From contig JACAEI010000016.1 in NCBI GenBank assembly GCA_013388905.1, positions 1 to 42,011 on the forward strand: 42,011 nt of DNA. Reading direction: 5' to 3'. This DNA is from Candidatus Bathyarchaeota archaeon (lineage in GTDB: Archaea; Thermoproteota; Bathyarchaeia; Bathyarchaeales; Bathycorpusculaceae). Position 1 is the stretch's first letter. Each line of letters opens with the position of its first letter. Of the stretch, positions 17,212 to 26,504 are shown piece after piece. The position numbers were made by a program, and so were the translations under genes. The notes beneath the pieces are model-generated. The model did not search any database. It was not told the DNA's origin and saw nothing but the letters and a program-made list of their open reading frames with translations.

Positions 17212-17988
17212 GTGGATGTGGATAGACTTCAAGAAGGCTTATGCACTAAACGGTTTGGCAAACGCATAGTTTTTCTGCAAGAAATAGACTCGACAAACAA
17301 TTACGCTAAAAAATTAGCCAGCTACGGCGCAGAAGAAGGAACAGTTGTAATAGCGGAAACACAGACAGCTGGGCGAGGAAGACTTGGGCGAGAGTGGATT
17401 TCACCAATGGGTGGACTATACCTTTCTATCATTCTTAGACCCAAAATCAGAGCAGTCGAAGCTGTTAAGCTTGTGTTTGTGGCAAGTTTAGCAGTTGCTA
17501 AGGTTCTGAATGAAATCTATAGGCTTAGTGTGGAGACTAAGTGGCCTAATGATGTGCTTGTAAAAGGAAAGAAAGTTTGTGGCATTTTGGCTGAAAGCAA
17601 TACGGCGGGCGAGAAAGTTAATTATACTGTAATAGGCTTGGGTGTAAATGCAAACTTCAGTGTTGAAAAAACTTTGCCAAAAGAACTTGCAGAAACTGCA
17701 ACTTCTCTGGAGAATGAGCTGGGCAGAAAAATCCTATTTGAAGAACTTTTTCGCGAGTTAATTGAGAAACTGGAAACTGTATACTACTTGTTCTTGAAGG
17801 AAGGATTTGCCCCTATTTTGGATGAGTGGAAAAAGTATGCTTGTTTTCTGGGCCAAAAGGTGGAAGTGGCTAGTGGCGCTGAAAAATTACATGGTATAGC
17901 GGTGGACATTGATTCAGACGGCTCACTAATTTTAAAACAGAATGATAGTTCAATAAAGTTAGTGTCTGGAGACCTCTCGCTAAATTAA
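17212..17988 (+). CDS. birA: Biotin--[carboxylase carrier] ligase, without DNA-binding domain
   Basis: 258 residues from a GTG. The catalytic core shows QEIDSTNNYAKKLA, the biotinyl-AMP loop GRGRLGREW, KWPNDVLVKGKKVCGIL and a C-terminal SH3-like domain (LGQKVEVASGAEKLHGIAVD). It attaches biotin to the EAMKMEN lysine of the two carriers encoded nearby. No N-terminal helix-turn-helix is present, so it should not be a repressor. Placement inside the carboxylase block fits its substrates. Confidence 0.92.
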   Translation: MDVDRLQEGLCTKRFGKRIVFLQEIDSTNNYAKKLASYGAEEGTVVIAETQTAGRGRLGREWISPMGGLYLSIILRPKIRAVEAVKLVFVASLAVAKVLNEIYRLSVETKWPNDVLVKGKKVCGILAESNTAGEKVNYTVIGLGVNANFSVEKTLPKELAETATSLENELGRKILFEELFRELIEKLETVYYLFLKEGFAPILDEWKKYACFLGQKVEVASGAEKLHGIAVDIDSDGSLILKQNDSSIKLVSGDLSLN

Positions 17989-18105
17989 CTACGCCTCTTT
18001 CAATACAAAATCAGTCTTCTTTTTCATATTAATTACCATATTTATTTCCATAGGTTCTAAATATTTGTTGGTGCATTATACTGTTTTAATTTGAGGTAAT
18101 CCGTG

Positions 18106-19674
18106 ATGCCTACAATAAAAGAACCGTTAGTCGACGAAAAAATTAAACGTTTACATGAATTAAATGAGCAGGCTAAACTTGGTGGCGGCCAAAAACGCAT
18201 CGAAGAGCAACATGCTAAAGGCAAGCTGACAGCCCGCGAGCGCATAGAGCTTCTGCTTGACCCTGGTAGCTTCAACGAACTTGACCGTTTTGTGGTTCAC
18301 CAATGCACTGAATTTGGAATGCAAGACCGCAAATTCCTTGGTGACGGCGTCGTAACTGGCTATGGCACAATAGATGGCAGACTCGTCTATGTGTTCAGTC
18401 AAGACTTCACAGTTTTCGGCGGTTCACTCGGCGAAATGTTTGCAAAGAAAATCTGCAAACTTATGGATTTAGCCCTAAAAACAGGTGCGCCAGTAATAGG
18501 CTTAAACGACAGTGGCGGCGCACGCATACAGGAAGGCGTCGTAAGCTTAGCAGGTTATGGCGATATATTCTTTCGTAATGTGATAAGCTCCGGTGTGATT
18601 CCGCAAATAAGTGCTATAATGGGACCATGCGCGGGAGGAGCTGTCTATTCGCCGGCAATGACAGACTTCATAATAATGGTTGACAAGACAAGCCACATGT
18701 TCATTACTGGTCCAGACGTGGTTAAAGCTGCGTTGGGACAAGAAGTAACTTTTGAGGAACTAGGCGGCGCCATGGTGCACAGCACAGTCAGCGGTGTTGC
18801 GCACTTTATCGCCAAAGGCGAACAGCATTGTATACAGCTAATCAGAAAACTGTTAAGCTATATACCAAACAACTATTTGGAAGATCCACCTGCTGTTGCG
18901 CCGACAGACGACCCGAATAGAACAGACGAAGGTTTAGCCTATGTAATTCCGGATGATCCAGATAAGCCATACGACGTTGAAGACATAATAACGCGAGTAG
19001 TTGACAACAACGAATTCTTTGAGATTCAGCCTCTTTGGGCACAAAACATCGTCATAGGATTTGCACGTTTAAATGGTAAACCAGTCGGCATAGTGGCCAA
19101 CCAGCCTATGCACTATGCGGGCGCGTTAGACATAAACAGTAGCATGAAAGCTGGACGCTTCATACGCTTCTGCGACTGCTTCAACATCCCAATAATCACT
19201 TTTGTAGATGTCCCAGGTTTCTTGCCAGGCACCGATCAAGAACATGGCGGCATAATCAAACATGGTTCGAAACTGCTTTATGCTTATTGTGAAGCAACAG
19301 TCCCAAAAATCACAACAATACTCCGCAAATCATACGGCGGCGCATACGACGTTATGGGAAGCAAGCACTCGGGTGCAGACATAAACTACGCGTGGCCAAC
19401 AGCAGAAATCGCTGTTATGGGATCGCATGGCGCAATAAACATAATCTTCCGTAAGGAAATCGCTGAAGCTTCAGACCCGGAACAGAAGCGCTTGGAACTT
19501 GTAAGCGACTATCGAAGAAAGTTTGCGAGTCCATACATAGCTGCTCAGAAAGGCTACATAGATGAAGTTATAGAGCCAGCAGAAACTAGACCCAAACTCA
19601 TCAGCGCATTAGAATCGCTTGCGACAAAACGTGAGCCGCGCCCAAGCAGAAAACATGGAAACATACCTCTATAA
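18106..19674 (+). CDS. pccB: Propionyl-/acetyl-CoA carboxylase carboxyltransferase (12S-like) subunit
   Basis: 522 residues. The ATG at 18106 is preferred, 8 bases after GAGGT, and a GTG stands just before it. Family segments include [17 protein letters not shown], the N-terminal oxyanion region [24 protein letters not shown] and the C-terminal [19 protein letters not shown]. It moves CO2 from carboxybiotin to propionyl-CoA or acetyl-CoA, or in reverse acts like the decarboxylase/transcarboxylase 12S chain. With the epimerase and mutase nearby, methylmalonyl-CoA is the most likely product or substrate. The sequence alone does not separate these roles. Confidence 0.92.
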   Translation: MPTIKEPLVDEKIKRLHELNEQAKLGGGQKRIEEQHAKGKLTARERIELLLDPGSFNELDRFVVHQCTEFGMQDRKFLGDGVVTGYGTIDGRLVYVFSQDFTVFGGSLGEMFAKKICKLMDLALKTGAPVIGLNDSGGARIQEGVVSLAGYGDIFFRNVISSGVIPQISAIMGPCAGGAVYSPAMTDFIIMVDKTSHMFITGPDVVKAALGQEVTFEELGGAMVHSTVSGVAHFIAKGEQHCIQLIRKLLSYIPNNYLEDPPAVAPTDDPNRTDEGLAYVIPDDPDKPYDVEDIITRVVDNNEFFEIQPLWAQNIVIGFARLNGKPVGIVANQPMHYAGALDINSSMKAGRFIRFCDCFNIPIITFVDVPGFLPGTDQEHGGIIKHGSKLLYAYCEATVPKITTILRKSYGGAYDVMGSKHSGADINYAWPTAEIAVMGSHGAINIIFRKEIAEASDPEQKRLELVSDYRRKFASPYIAAQKGYIDEVIEPAETRPKLISALESLATKREPRPSRKHGNIPL

Positions 19675-19716
19675 AATTATACGAAAAGCAGTAATTCTTT
19701 TGGTGATGAATCACAC

Positions 19717-20538
19717 ATGAGAAAAAGCGAGTTGCCGCCTATCACGAAAAGCAGACTAGTAACAGATTTCAAGAAGCTTGGAATAAAGCGTGGCGACACT
19801 ATTATGCTTCATGTGCCAGTAAAGGCGATAGGCTGGATTGTAGGCGGTCCTGATGTCGTGATTCAAGCATTGCTTGATGTTCTCGGCACTGATGGAACAT
19901 TAATGATGTGCATAGGATGGGAAGACGCGCCCTACCATTTTGCAGAATGGAACGAGGAATGGCAACAAGCATACCTAAAGGAGTGTCCACCCTTCGACCC
20001 CAAAACATCCCGCGCATACAGAAAATGGAGCATATTGACCGAATATCTGCGCACGTGGCCAGGGGCATACCGCAGTAATCATCCAGATGCCTCATTTGCG
20101 GCAGTAGGCGCGCGAGCCAAATGGATAACTGAAAACCATCCACTTCAATATGGATACGGACCTGGTTCACCACTGGCAAAACTGTGCGAAGCAAAAGGAA
20201 AAGTCTTGCTTCTCGGAGCACCGTTCGACACGATCACACTTCTACATTATGCTGAACATTTGGCTAAAGTTCCTAACAAGCTCATAGTACATTATAAGCT
20301 CCCAATTTTACGCAACGGAAAACGGGTATGGGTAGAAATTGAAGAGTTTGATACTTGCGGGGGTATCTTGCCAAATGCTAGAGAATACTTCAAAATTATC
20401 CCGTGTGAGTTTCTGTCTTTCGGCAAGGCCCTCTCTGGAAAAGTGGGAAATGCACAATCGTATCTTTTCGATGCTAATGAACTTGTCAATTTTGCAGTGC
20501 GATGGCTTGAAAGAAAATACGGAAATTCACCACTATAG
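19717..20538 (+). CDS. AAC(3)-family N-acetyltransferase-like protein
   Basis: 273 residues. The N-terminal pattern KSRLVTDFKKLGIKRGDTIMLHVPVKAIGWIVGGPDVVIQAL and later FDPKTSRA, RSNHPDASFAAVG, YGPGSPLAKL and LLLGAPFDTITLLHYAE follow the aminoglycoside 3-N-acetyltransferase fold. Many such chromosomal proteins in archaea act on unknown amines and are not resistance genes. It lies between two carboxylase subunit genes in the same direction, and its stop is in the same frame as the next gene. Its natural substrate is not predictable from the sequence. Confidence 0.82.
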   Translation: MRKSELPPITKSRLVTDFKKLGIKRGDTIMLHVPVKAIGWIVGGPDVVIQALLDVLGTDGTLMMCIGWEDAPYHFAEWNEEWQQAYLKECPPFDPKTSRAYRKWSILTEYLRTWPGAYRSNHPDASFAAVGARAKWITENHPLQYGYGPGSPLAKLCEAKGKVLLLGAPFDTITLLHYAEHLAKVPNKLIVHYKLPILRNGKRVWVEIEEFDTCGGILPNAREYFKIIPCEFLSFGKALSGKVGNAQSYLFDANELVNFAVRWLERKYGNSPL

Positions 20539-20566
20539 ATTAATACCGCTTCGCCCACCTTTTCTA

Positions 20567-20598
20567 CCCTTAAGTTCAATGTATACATAAGGGAGGGG
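20567..20598 (+). promoter_or_regulatory. Inverted repeat next to a strong ribosome site before the PycB-like gene
   Basis: CCCTTA at 20567 and TAAGGG at 20588 form arms around a 15-base loop, and the second arm runs into GGGAGGGG (20591-20598), the only good ribosome site for the next gene. Pairing of the arms could partly mask that site. The stem is short and a role in control is only a suggestion. Confidence 0.3.
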
Positions 20599-20607
20599 CT
20601 AGCCGCT

Positions 20608-22149
20608 ACGAGTAAGCCAGTCAAAATCACTGACACCACCTTTAGAGATGCACATCAATCATTGATGGCTACGAGAATGCGCACAGACACCATGCTGTCT
20701 ATAGCAGAAAAGATAGATCAAGTAGGCTTCTTCTCTCTGGAAATGTGGGGAGGCGCCACATTCGACGTAGCAATTCGCTACTTAGCCGAAGACCCATGGG
20801 AACGCATACGCACATTAAAACGTCACATCAAAAATACGCCTTTTCAAATGTTACTACGAGGACAGAATGTTGTTGGCTACCGCAACTATCCAGATGACGT
20901 AGTAATAAAATTCGTGGAAAAAGCCGCCCAAAACGGCATAGACATCTTCCGAATATTCGACGCATTAAACGACATACGCAATATGGAAACCGCTATAAAA
21001 ACAGTCAAAAAAGTAGACAAACACGCACAAGGCACAATTTGCTACACTATCAGTCCCGTCCACACAACAAAGTATTATGTGAAAGTCGCCAAACAACTAG
21101 CTAAACTTGAATGCGACTCCATATGCATCAAAGACATGGCAGGCATGCTTGCACCTCAACCAGCTTATGAGCTAATAACCGCCCTAAAAAAAGAAGTAAG
21201 CTTACCAGTGCATTTGCATTCACATAGCACAAGCGGCATGGTCATGATGACATATCTACGCGCATGCGACGCAGACGTAGACATAATTGACACGGCTTTC
21301 TCTCCATTAGCTTGGGGCACCTCACAGCCTCCAGTTGAATCCGTCGTAGCTGCATTGAAAGGAACACCCTACGACCCAGGCTTAGACTTGGAACTTCTCC
21401 ATGAAATTGCAGAATATTTCCGTGAATTACGTGAGAAATATTATGACCAGCTGAAACTAATCGACCCCAAAGCCGAGCGAATCGACGCTTCCATAATAGT
21501 TCACCAAATTCCTGGGGGAATGTTCTCCAACCTTCTTGAACAATTAAAAGAGCAAAAAGCGCTTCACAGATTGAAAGAAGTTTTGAAAGAGGTTCCTAAA
21601 GTTAGAAAAGAGTTGGGATATCCACCGCTTGTTACTCCCACTAGTCAGCTTGTGGGCATTCAAGCCGTTTTTAATGTTCTTTCTGGAAAACGCTATAGCA
21701 TCATGCCCAAAGAAATAAAAGATTACGTGAAAGGCTTGTATGGAAAGCCGCCAGCCCCTATCGACTCGAAAGTGGAAAAGAAAATTATTGGCGACGAAGA
21801 GCCCATCACTTGTCGTCCAGCTGACCTCCTAGAGCCTGGGCTTAACAAGATACCAGACGATGTAAAACCGTACATTGAAAGCGAAGAAGATGAACTGACG
21901 TATGTGCTGTTTCCGCAAGTAGCCTTAGAATTCTTCAAAAAAAGGAAAGCAAAAAAAGAAGAAGCCAAAACCATGATTGCACCAAAGAAAATTGCAGTGC
22001 TCGAAGAGGTTGCCGCGGTTTCTGTCGCCGTTGCCACATACTTAAAAGGTTTAAAGGGTGCTAAGGCGTTAACTCTAACAAAAGCGAAAGGCGCATTATC
22101 GCCATGGGTTTTAGTTGGGCGCCAAAACCTAGCCGAATATGGTGCATAA
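20608..22149 (+). CDS. pycB: Pyruvate carboxylase subunit B / oxaloacetate decarboxylase alpha (5S-like) with OadG-like tail
   Basis: 513 residues if read from ACG at 20608. The conserved opening SKPVKITDTTFRDAHQSL lies before the first TTG (20662) and no ATG, GTG or TTG occurs in frame after the previous gene's stop, so the real start is probably ACG 10-11 bases after GGAGG. The TIM-barrel has the metal-binding DTTFRDAHQ and HLHSHST, the catalytic-lysine segment CIKDMAGML, and DTAFSPLAWGTSQPP. The last 60 residues (EEVAAVSVAVATYL ... SPWVLVGRQ) resemble the C-terminal tail of Na+-pump gamma/delta chains. It lacks its own biotinyl domain; the carrier is the next gene. Likely role: pyruvate/oxaloacetate (de)carboxylation or transcarboxylation. 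Confidence 0.87.
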   Translation, partial: TSKPVKITDTTFRDAHQSLMATRMRTDTMLSIAEKIDQVGFFSLEMWGGATFDVAIRYLAEDPWERIRTLKRHIKNTPFQMLLRGQNVVGYRNYPDDVVIKFVEKAAQNGIDIFRIFDALNDIRNMETAIKTVKKVDKHAQGTICYTISPVHTTKYYVKVAKQLAKLECDSICIKDMAGMLAPQPAYELITALKKEVSLPVHLHSHSTSGMVMMTYLRACDADVDIIDTAFSPLAWGTSQPPVESVVAALKGTPYDPGLDLELLHEIAEYFRELREKYYDQLKLIDPKAERIDASIIVHQIPGGMFSNLLEQLKEQKALHRLKEVLKEVPKVRKELGYPPLVTPTSQLVGIQAVFNVLSGKRYSIMPKEIKDYVKGLYGKPPAPIDSKVEKKIIGDEEPITCRPADLLEPGLNKIPDDVKPYIESEEDELTYVLFPQVALEFFKKRKAKKEEAKTMIAPKKIAVLEEVAAVSVAVATYLKGLKGAKALTLTKAKGALSPWVLVGRQNLAEYGA

Positions 22150-22151
22150 AA

Positions 22152-22709
22152 TTGCCAACGTACAAAATTTTTATCGATGGTAAGCCCAGAAAAATCGAAT
22201 TAACAAAAACTGGTGAAACTTCCTTCGCAGTGAAAGTAGACAACAAACCTGTCAACGTTAGATTGCCAGAAGAGAAGCTGAACTTAGAAAAAGCATTTTC
22301 AATAAATGTTGATGGCAAAACATACAAAGCAGAATTGCCCAAAATCGACTATGACAAACTTTTCCCCGTCAAAGTGGAAGAAGTCACTTTCAAAGCCGAA
22401 ATAAAAACCCCAGCAACCAAATCAACATTAACAGCTTTTGAGCCAATCGCATTAACATCCACTGTAAGAAAGACGGCAACAACAAAGCAGGCAATTGAAG
22501 GCGCCGTCACCGCACCTATGACTGGTAGAATCCTATCAGTAAAAGTTGAGAAAGGCAATCATGTGGAAACTGGTCAAATCTTATGCATTCTGGAAGCCAT
22601 GAAAATGGAGAACGAAATTGTTGCGCCTAAGGCTGGAACAGTTCGAGAAGTTTACGCTTCTGAAGGTTCTTCAGTGAACGAAGGCGAACCTCTATTCTTA
22701 ATCGACTAG
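22152..22709 (+). CDS. Biotin carboxyl carrier protein 2
   Basis: 185 residues from TTG 22152, preceded by GGTG at 22141-22144; an upstream frame start would lie inside the previous gene. The biotinyl domain has EAMKMENEI about 35 residues from the end. The N-terminal 95 residues contain four related hairpin units ([56 protein letters not shown]). A Thr/Ala-rich linker follows. It directly follows the 5S-like subunit, so it should serve that enzyme, while carrier 1 sits with the biotin carboxylase. Its stop overlaps the mutase stop on the other strand through the palindrome CTAG. Confidence 0.9.
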   Translation: MPTYKIFIDGKPRKIELTKTGETSFAVKVDNKPVNVRLPEEKLNLEKAFSINVDGKTYKAELPKIDYDKLFPVKVEEVTFKAEIKTPATKSTLTAFEPIALTSTVRKTATTKQAIEGAVTAPMTGRILSVKVEKGNHVETGQILCILEAMKMENEIVAPKAGTVREVYASEGSSVNEGEPLFLID

Positions 22710-24388
22710 AAGATGGAAGGCGGTTTATACTCGCCGAAAACTTCTCGTAATGTATTGCATATTTCACCTAGCGTTGCATACTCTTTTACTGCCTCAAGTA
22801 TGCAGGGCATAAGGTTCACGTTTTCCTTCTCAGCAGCTTTGCGCAACTTGTTTAATGCATTTGCTACTTTTGCTTTGTTCCTTTCTTTTTTTATCCAGTT
22901 CAAGCGTTCAATGAGCGTCTTCTCAATTTTAGGGTCTACTTTCAGTATAGTCATTGGAATTTTTTCTTCATTTATGAATTCATTTACACCCACAATAGTT
23001 CGTTTTTTGGTTTCAACTTCTTTTTGAAAGCGATAGGCGCTCTCCACGATTTCTCGTTGCATAAATCCTTTTTCTATTGCAACAACTGCTCCACCCATAC
23101 CATCAATTTTTTCAATGTACTCTGCAACTTTCTCTTCAATCTGTTTTGTTAAATACTCTACATAATATGAACCTGCAATTGGGTCAATAGTGTCGACTAC
23201 TCCGCTTTCGTAAGCTATTATCTGTTGAGTTCTGAGGGCGATTGTCACTGCGTGCTCGCTTGGCAAAGCATAGGCTTCATCAAACGAATTTGTATGCAAT
23301 GATTGGGTTCCACCTAAAACGCTTGCCAATGCTTGAAGCGCTGTCCGAATGACGTTGTTGTAGGGCTGCTGAGCCGTAAGCAAGACACCAGAGGTTTGAG
23401 TGTGAAAGCGAAGCATCCACGAAGCAGGATTTTTGGCTTTAAAGCGTTCGCGCATTATTTTTGCCCATAACTTTCTTGCAGCTCTGAATTTGGCTATCTC
23501 CTCGAAAAAGTTGTTGTGGGCTGCGAAGAAAAAGGATAACCTGCCTGCAAATTTGTCTAGGTCCAAGCCTCTGTCAATGGCTGCTTGCACGTATGCAATT
23601 GCGTTTGCGAATGTGAAGGCAATTTCTTGAACTGCTGTTGCGCCGGCTTCGCGTATGTGGTAACCGCTTACGCTAATTGTATTCCACAGCGGCATGTGCT
23701 GTGAGCAGTACTCGAAAATGTCGGTGACAAGACGCATTGAGGGTTTAGGTGGGTAGATATACATGCCTCTGGCAACGTACTCCTTCAGAATGTCGTTTTG
23801 AACTGTGCCGCCGAGCTTCAACTGTTCCACGCCTTGTTTCTGTCCAACTGCAATATACATGGCAAGCAAAACATTCGCAGGCGCATTAATCGTCATAGAA
23901 GTAGTAACCTTGTCGAGCGGAATTCTGCTGAAAAGAATCTCCATGTCACGCAAAGTGCTTGCGCTTACGCCTACTTTTCCAACTTCGCCAGCTGCCATCG
24001 GATGGTCACAGTCATAGCCTACTTGGGTTGGGAAGTCGAAAGCTACGCTTAAGCCTGTCTGCCCTTGCTCCAGCAAGTACTTGAAGCGTTGATTTGTTTG
24101 TTCAGCCGTCCCGAAGCCTGCGTATTGCCGCATAGTCCACAATCTCGCGCGGTACATTGTTGGATAGACGCCGCGAGTAAGTGGATACTCGCCTGGAAAA
24201 CCTAAGTCACGCAAATAGTCAACGTTTGCCACGTCGTCCGGCGTGTAAATGCGGCTTACGGGAATATTTGAACTTGTGGAAAATTCGCCTTTTTCTGGAA
24301 GTTTTTCAAGGCTTTTTAAAACGGTTTCTTTTTCCCACTTTTCTTTTCTCTGTTTTATTTCTTCCAGTTTTCTCTTGCTAAACAACAT
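22706..24388 (-). CDS. mcmA1: Methylmalonyl-CoA mutase, catalytic chain without B12-binding domain
   Basis: 560 residues from ATG 24388 (GGTG upstream); a longer frame start is not supported. [19 protein letters not shown] holds the active-site Tyr, [11 protein letters not shown] holds the Arg that marks methylmalonyl- rather than isobutyryl-CoA mutases, and [10 protein letters not shown] holds the catalytic His. The family knowledge behind those residue roles is from the Propionibacterium enzyme. The chain ends before any cobalamin-binding DxHxxG domain, as in archaeal two-chain mutases, so a separate small subunit must be encoded elsewhere. It converts R-methylmalonyl-CoA and succinyl-CoA. 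Confidence 0.92.
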   Translation of the reverse strand: MLFSKRKLEEIKQRKEKWEKETVLKSLEKLPEKGEFSTSSNIPVSRIYTPDDVANVDYLRDLGFPGEYPLTRGVYPTMYRARLWTMRQYAGFGTAEQTNQRFKYLLEQGQTGLSVAFDFPTQVGYDCDHPMAAGEVGKVGVSASTLRDMEILFSRIPLDKVTTSMTINAPANVLLAMYIAVGQKQGVEQLKLGGTVQNDILKEYVARGMYIYPPKPSMRLVTDIFEYCSQHMPLWNTISVSGYHIREAGATAVQEIAFTFANAIAYVQAAIDRGLDLDKFAGRLSFFFAAHNNFFEEIAKFRAARKLWAKIMRERFKAKNPASWMLRFHTQTSGVLLTAQQPYNNVIRTALQALASVLGGTQSLHTNSFDEAYALPSEHAVTIALRTQQIIAYESGVVDTIDPIAGSYYVEYLTKQIEEKVAEYIEKIDGMGGAVVAIEKGFMQREIVESAYRFQKEVETKKRTIVGVNEFINEEKIPMTILKVDPKIEKTLIERLNWIKKERNKAKVANALNKLRKAAEKENVNLMPCILEAVKEYATLGEICNTLREVFGEYKPPSIF

Positions 24389-24439
24389 GAAAGCACCTAG
24401 AATTAGACTGTTTGAGAAACATAAAAGAATTGTCAACGA

Positions 24440-25213
24440 CTATTTTGGTTTTTTCCCTGTTATGTAGAAGCCTCTTTTCTCTAGTTGTTCAAGTAGTTCT
24501 TTTGGTTCTGGATGCCATTGACCCCATTTTCTACAGATGTGTTCTGTCCAGCTGTAGTTTTCGTATGTGAATGTTTCTGGGCGATTCGCTTCTAACGGTA
24601 TCTTTGCCTTTAGTTTGCGATAATAGTCTTGTGCGAGATAACCTTCATCCATCTGCTGCATGGCTCGTGAAACCATATCATCGGTTAGCTCTGGATATTT
24701 GTCCTCAAAAAGCGTAAACTCCATTGGATAGCGTGGTCGCGGCGGCGGATTTTCGGCAGGATAACCCATCACCAATTGTACAAGCGGAAACACATGTTTT
24801 GGCAAGTTATACTCTTGTGCAATTTTATCAGCTCTATAGGGCGCGCTTCCAAGGAAACAGCTACCTAATCCAAGGCTTCTTCCAGCGACTACCATGTTTT
24901 CCGCCATCAAAGCTGCATCTTGAATCCCAAACATCAAAAGCGTCAAATCGTTAGTGACTATCTGCCAATTTCTTTTAGCCATAATACGTTCAAATTTGTG
25001 AATGTCAACACAAATTGTGAAGAGAAGTGGCGCCTTCCAAGGGTTTCGCTCTCTGTTCCTTGATAATAGTATGCTGTATAACTGCGAAGCGAAAGGAGCT
25101 TGTTGACCTGCCCTTACAATTGTTTCTAAAACCTCTTCTGAAGGCGTTTCATCAGTATATTTACGAATCGACTTGTGTTCAAGCATGGTCTGAATAACTA
25201 AATTATTTTTCAT
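24440..25213 (-). CDS. Nitroreductase-family flavoprotein
   Basis: 257 residues. The N-terminal HKSIRKYTDETPSEEVLETIVRAGQQAPFASQ is the FMN-binding start of the nitroreductase fold, and AAENMVVAGRSLGLGSCF-type residues near the middle (LMAENMVVAGRSLGLGSC) are also typical. The C-terminal 70 residues are charged and end in RGFYITGKKPK. It probably transfers hydride from NAD(P)H to an unknown acceptor. It precedes the mutase gene by 51 bases on the same strand, so co-transcription is possible although the functions are not clearly related. Confidence 0.85.
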   Translation of the reverse strand: MKNNLVIQTMLEHKSIRKYTDETPSEEVLETIVRAGQQAPFASQLYSILLSRNRERNPWKAPLLFTICVDIHKFERIMAKRNWQIVTNDLTLLMFGIQDAALMAENMVVAGRSLGLGSCFLGSAPYRADKIAQEYNLPKHVFPLVQLVMGYPAENPPPRPRYPMEFTLFEDKYPELTDDMVSRAMQQMDEGYLAQDYYRKLKAKIPLEANRPETFTYENYSWTEHICRKWGQWHPEPKELLEQLEKRGFYITGKKPK

Positions 25214-25356
25214 AGTGTCTTACCATTTTGCAAGATAATTACTAAATCAAGAGTGCTACATATAGGTCTTATTTGAAAAAGAAATAGCCGACAAGCTGAA
25301 ACGGATAAATATCAAAGCCTAATCTAAAATACTCTAGATGCATAGGTGCCAAGATT

Positions 25357-25647
25357 TTGAAGGTTAAAGTCGAATACATGGGGCATATCAGAAACATTAT
25401 TGGCAGTGTGCGAGAGGAAGAAGTCGAAATTCACGATAAATCCTCAATCGCTGACTTGCTGATAGTTCTTTCTGAAAAGTATGGTGAACCATTCAAAAAA
25501 GCTATTTACGAATCGAAAGGTGCAGATGTTAAAGCCAACTACATAATCACTGTTAACGGTTATCTACTTAACCAGTTGAAAGGCGTTGAAACTAAACTCA
25601 AAAACGGCGACCATGTGACTCTTTTGCCGATTGTAAGCGGCGGCTAA
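25357..25647 (+). CDS. MoaD/ThiS-like sulfur carrier
   Basis: 96 residues with the beta-grasp pattern and the C-terminal Gly-Gly (LLPIVSGG) that becomes a thiocarboxylate. TTG start with AGGTG 8 bases before. MoaD proteins feed sulfur to molybdopterin or tungstopterin, which the AOR enzyme in this window needs. Cysteine or other sulfur pathways are also possible, as no partner E1-like gene is present. It converges with the ABC permease gene, overlapping by 4 bases. Confidence 0.85.
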   Translation: MKVKVEYMGHIRNIIGSVREEEVEIHDKSSIADLLIVLSEKYGEPFKKAIYESKGADVKANYIITVNGYLLNQLKGVETKLKNGDHVTLLPIVSGG

Positions 25648-26504
25648 TACTCTTCCTTTCTGTCAATAAGTCCGTCTCTTCTGGCTTTGTACTCTGCTAT
25701 TTTGAAAACGCCTATTCCCAGAATTATGGCTCCAACAGTCGTCAAAACCAAATACGCAATGTTTGTTTGGGCGTCGAAGCTGGTTTGGTGCAGAATGGCG
25801 AATCTGATGCTTTTGAGAAAGTATGTTATGGGTAAAGCGTTTGAAATGGTTTGACCCCAGGATGGGAGTATTTCTGGTAGGAACACTACTCCTCCGAATA
25901 GGTAAAGCGTGCCTGACACGTATTCAGTTAGCATGAACTGAACCCTTGATGTCATAATGTTTATTCCGCATAACATAAAACCTAAAGCCAAAAAACAGAA
26001 CATGCCAATGATTAAGCTTAACGCTAACAATGGGAAGTCTATTCCAAGCCAGTTGATTGGTATTTGCACTCCCAACAAACCTTGAAAGATGAGCAGTCCA
26101 AATCCTAATGTCAAAATTAGAGATGTCGACGCGTTTAGCACTCCATTTAAAGCTCTTCCGAGAATATACCATTTTAACGAGGCAGGCGACAAGTAGATGT
26201 GTTTTAAAACTTCGTAGTGCACCCTATCTTCATGGATTAGAATGCTCATGCTCATCATAACATGCGTGACGTAAACGAAGAAGCAGTTTCCAACAAACAT
26301 GTACGCAAAATATTGGGGGTCAAATACACCTGAAGGTGATGCTAAACTTCCAATTAAGAAAATGAACCCAACAATAAGCAGACTTGCAAGCGGTCGAACA
26401 AGATAATAAATCGCAAATACCAGTGGATTAGCCCAGTTAGTGTCAATTTTCCAACCAAGCCAAATCGCCTGTTTCACAGTACGCAGAATGGTGTTTACTG
26501 CCAT
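25644..26504 (-). CDS. ABC-2 type transporter permease
   Basis: 286 residues with about six hydrophobic segments and an N-terminal amphipathic stretch (RTVKQAIWLGWKIDTNWANP), ending in a basic cytoplasmic tail. It overlaps the preceding permease gene by 10 bases and belongs to the three-gene exporter with the ATPase at 27296. The substrate could be a drug, lipid or other small molecule; none is indicated. Confidence 0.85.
   Translation of the reverse strand: MAVNTILRTVKQAIWLGWKIDTNWANPLVFAIYYLVRPLASLLIVGFIFLIGSLASPSGVFDPQYFAYMFVGNCFFVYVTHVMMSMSILIHEDRVHYEVLKHIYLSPASLKWYILGRALNGVLNASTSLILTLGFGLLIFQGLLGVQIPINWLGIDFPLLALSLIIGMFCFLALGFMLCGINIMTSRVQFMLTEYVSGTLYLFGGVVFLPEILPSWGQTISNALPITYFLKSIRFAILHQTSFDAQTNIAYLVLTTVGAIILGIGVFKIAEYKARRDGLIDRKEEY

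Noticed and set aside
19802-20221. 139-codon minus-strand frame in the AAC(3)-like gene
   Set aside because: Antisense shadow; its residues are the mirror of conserved codons on the plus strand.
19717-20538. Antibiotic resistance by AAC(3)
   Set aside because: The fold match alone does not show aminoglycoside activity, and the setting is a metabolic block without other resistance genes.
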